Assembly: GCA_001579985.1 (NCBI GenBank)
Contig: LRSR01014210.1
Location: forward strand, 1 to 41,304
DNA: 41,304 bases
Source of the DNA: Hypsibius dujardini
Taxonomy: Eukaryota; Tardigrada; Eutardigrada; Parachela; Hypsibiidae
Direction: 5' to 3'
The notes under the pieces are model-generated. The model ran no database searches. It saw only the letters and a list, made by a program, of their open reading frames with translations, and had not been told where the DNA came from. Position numbers and translations under genes: made by a program. Of the stretch, positions 40,205 to 41,304 are shown piece after piece. Every line of letters starts with the position of its first letter. Positions within the stretch are counted from its first letter, which is position 1.

Positions 40205-40649
40205 ATGGCCACAAAGCATTTTCCAGAAATTTTGATTAAATGGTACAATTTAGTCCTAGTGGCGTAAGTTTAGTTCTTTCTGCGTATGAAAAACGTTTGT
40301 CATACAGCCAAAATAAATGACGTTTAAGAGTACCAAATGTGGAACAAATTATTACCCAAATAAAGTCCGAAAAAGGCTTCAAAAATGTTTTTCAGACTTT
40401 GCAAAACTCGTTAGGGTTGGGTGCGACCCGGATCCGTGAATTCGGATCTTAAGGACAGCTATAGGCAAAAGCACCGCGCCCCGCATAACATTTTTACGCA
40501 CGCAGTTAGATATTTGGTTACCGGTACGCATACGGTGATGGGTGAGTTTTTCAACCGGACTGGAAAATTCGAGTATTTTCCTTGGGATGGGGTTTGAGTG
40601 GAGTATCTCAGAACAAGTATAAAGTGAATATGATGCTATAATAAAAATA
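40205..40649. repeat. 3' flank of IR copy 5, shared with 24385-24831
   Basis: See 24385-24831. The two flanks differ mainly by small indels and substitutions. Confidence 0.85.
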
Positions 40650-41267
40650 TCATAAACAGCGATTAAAAAAGTGCGACAACAACGTGTGTTCATCAACAAG
40701 TCGCTCAAATAACAGACAAAACAAAGAGCCCAGAAACGACCCAAACAGAAACCAATACAAAAAGGACACGTTGGTCCATGCTATTGATTTATTGCTAGAT
40801 AATTTTGAGACGAATAGTTTAGGCAGACACTGTTGCAATTCATGTTGGCGGTACTTTTCGTGTTTCATGTACGACATGGTGTGTAGATGTTTAAGAAAAC
40901 CGTGTTCTAGTAGCACTAGATACCTGAAAAACGAAGAAAGAAATATTGGCCCAGTATAGAACATACTCTTCGGTCTAAAAGAGTAATCTTACTCCTGATC
41001 GAAACGGTCGCGGTACGGGAAATCTTTTTTGGTGAAAATGTTGACACCCTTGCTGTGCCCGATATTGCCGACGGCTCGGAGAGTTTTTGGGCAGCCACGA
41101 ACCTTCACGTCCCCGTGCAGCTCAAATCCTGCTTGAGCCATTAGCGAGGTAGGGCCAGGGTGTGCCGACTTGTACTTCTGTAGGACGGAGAAATTGCCCT
41201 CGATTTCAGATTTTGGAAGGACAATCATACGCTGAGCCAGATGACGGGCAATTGGATCCGTGGTATC
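40650..41267 (-). CDS. Ionotropic receptor 3' part, copy 5 (partial, runs off the window)
   Basis: Two minus-strand exons are visible: 41267-40993 (275 nt, equal in length to exon 5 of IR gene 3) and 40923-40650 (274 nt). They encode the S2 lobe (MIVLPKSEIEGNFSVLQKYK, FTKKDFPYRDRFDQE, YLVLLEHGFLKHLHTM) and M4 (FLYWFLFGSFLGSLFCLLF). Splice sites and frames are intact. It ends two codons later than IR gene 3: where gene 3 has TAG, this copy has TGT, and both then have TTA TGA. Upstream exons lie beyond 41304, so whether the whole gene is intact cannot be told. Confidence 0.8.
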
Positions 41268-41304
41268 CTATACAGTGACGTAATAAACCGAGAACAGAAC
41301 CATG

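Overview
This is eukaryotic, animal-type nuclear DNA. Genes are split by many short GT-AG introns (about 80 to 900 bp), there are C-rich and G-rich homopolymer runs, and small transposable elements and microsatellites are common. The protein families (natriuretic-peptide-receptor-like receptors, ionotropic receptors of the protostome IR type, an iGluR ligand-binding domain, F-box-like fragments, mariner transposase) point to an invertebrate, most likely a protostome; an ecdysozoan such as a tardigrade or arthropod is possible but not shown. No prokaryotic or organellar feature was seen.

Layout. 1-1470: the end of an unknown gene, a GACA array and a dispersed fragment. About 1475-8020 and 12705-19195: two copies of a tandem duplication (offset about 11.2 kb without insertions). 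Each carries a plus-strand ANF-receptor gene (gene A, 500 aa; gene B, 499 aa) followed tail to tail by a minus-strand IR gene. Both receptor genes are intact; both IR partners are broken. 9.8-12.7 kb, between the copies: a deleted mariner element, a foldback element and an F-box-like pseudogene. Copy B has also gained a solo LTR and a MITE. 19433-22000 (minus): an intact seven-exon gene encoding an iGluR ligand-binding domain in which S1 is spliced directly to S2, so M1, pore and M3 are absent. 22.7-23.3 kb: minisatellites. 24832-27818 (minus): the one complete IR gene, 423 aa. 29.6-31.5 kb: more F-box-family fragments, a MITE and repeats. 32.2-37.1 kb: an unrecognised multi-exon gene with a P-loop-like segment, three in-frame TAG codons and a Cys-rich C-terminus. 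37.8-41.3 kb (minus): a 5' fragment and a 3' fragment of two further IR copies; the last runs off the right edge.

How the genes fit together. The window reads as a sensory or chemosensory receptor cluster that grows by tandem duplication and decays by small insertions. Three receptor genes (A, B and the iGluR-like gene) keep an extracellular Venus-flytrap domain, signal peptide and a C-terminal hydrophobic segment but have no cyclase, kinase-homology or channel domain. They look like clearance, decoy or co-receptor subunits rather than signalling receptors; this is inference. All exon models are by eye, supported by splice-phase agreement and by comparison between paralogues.
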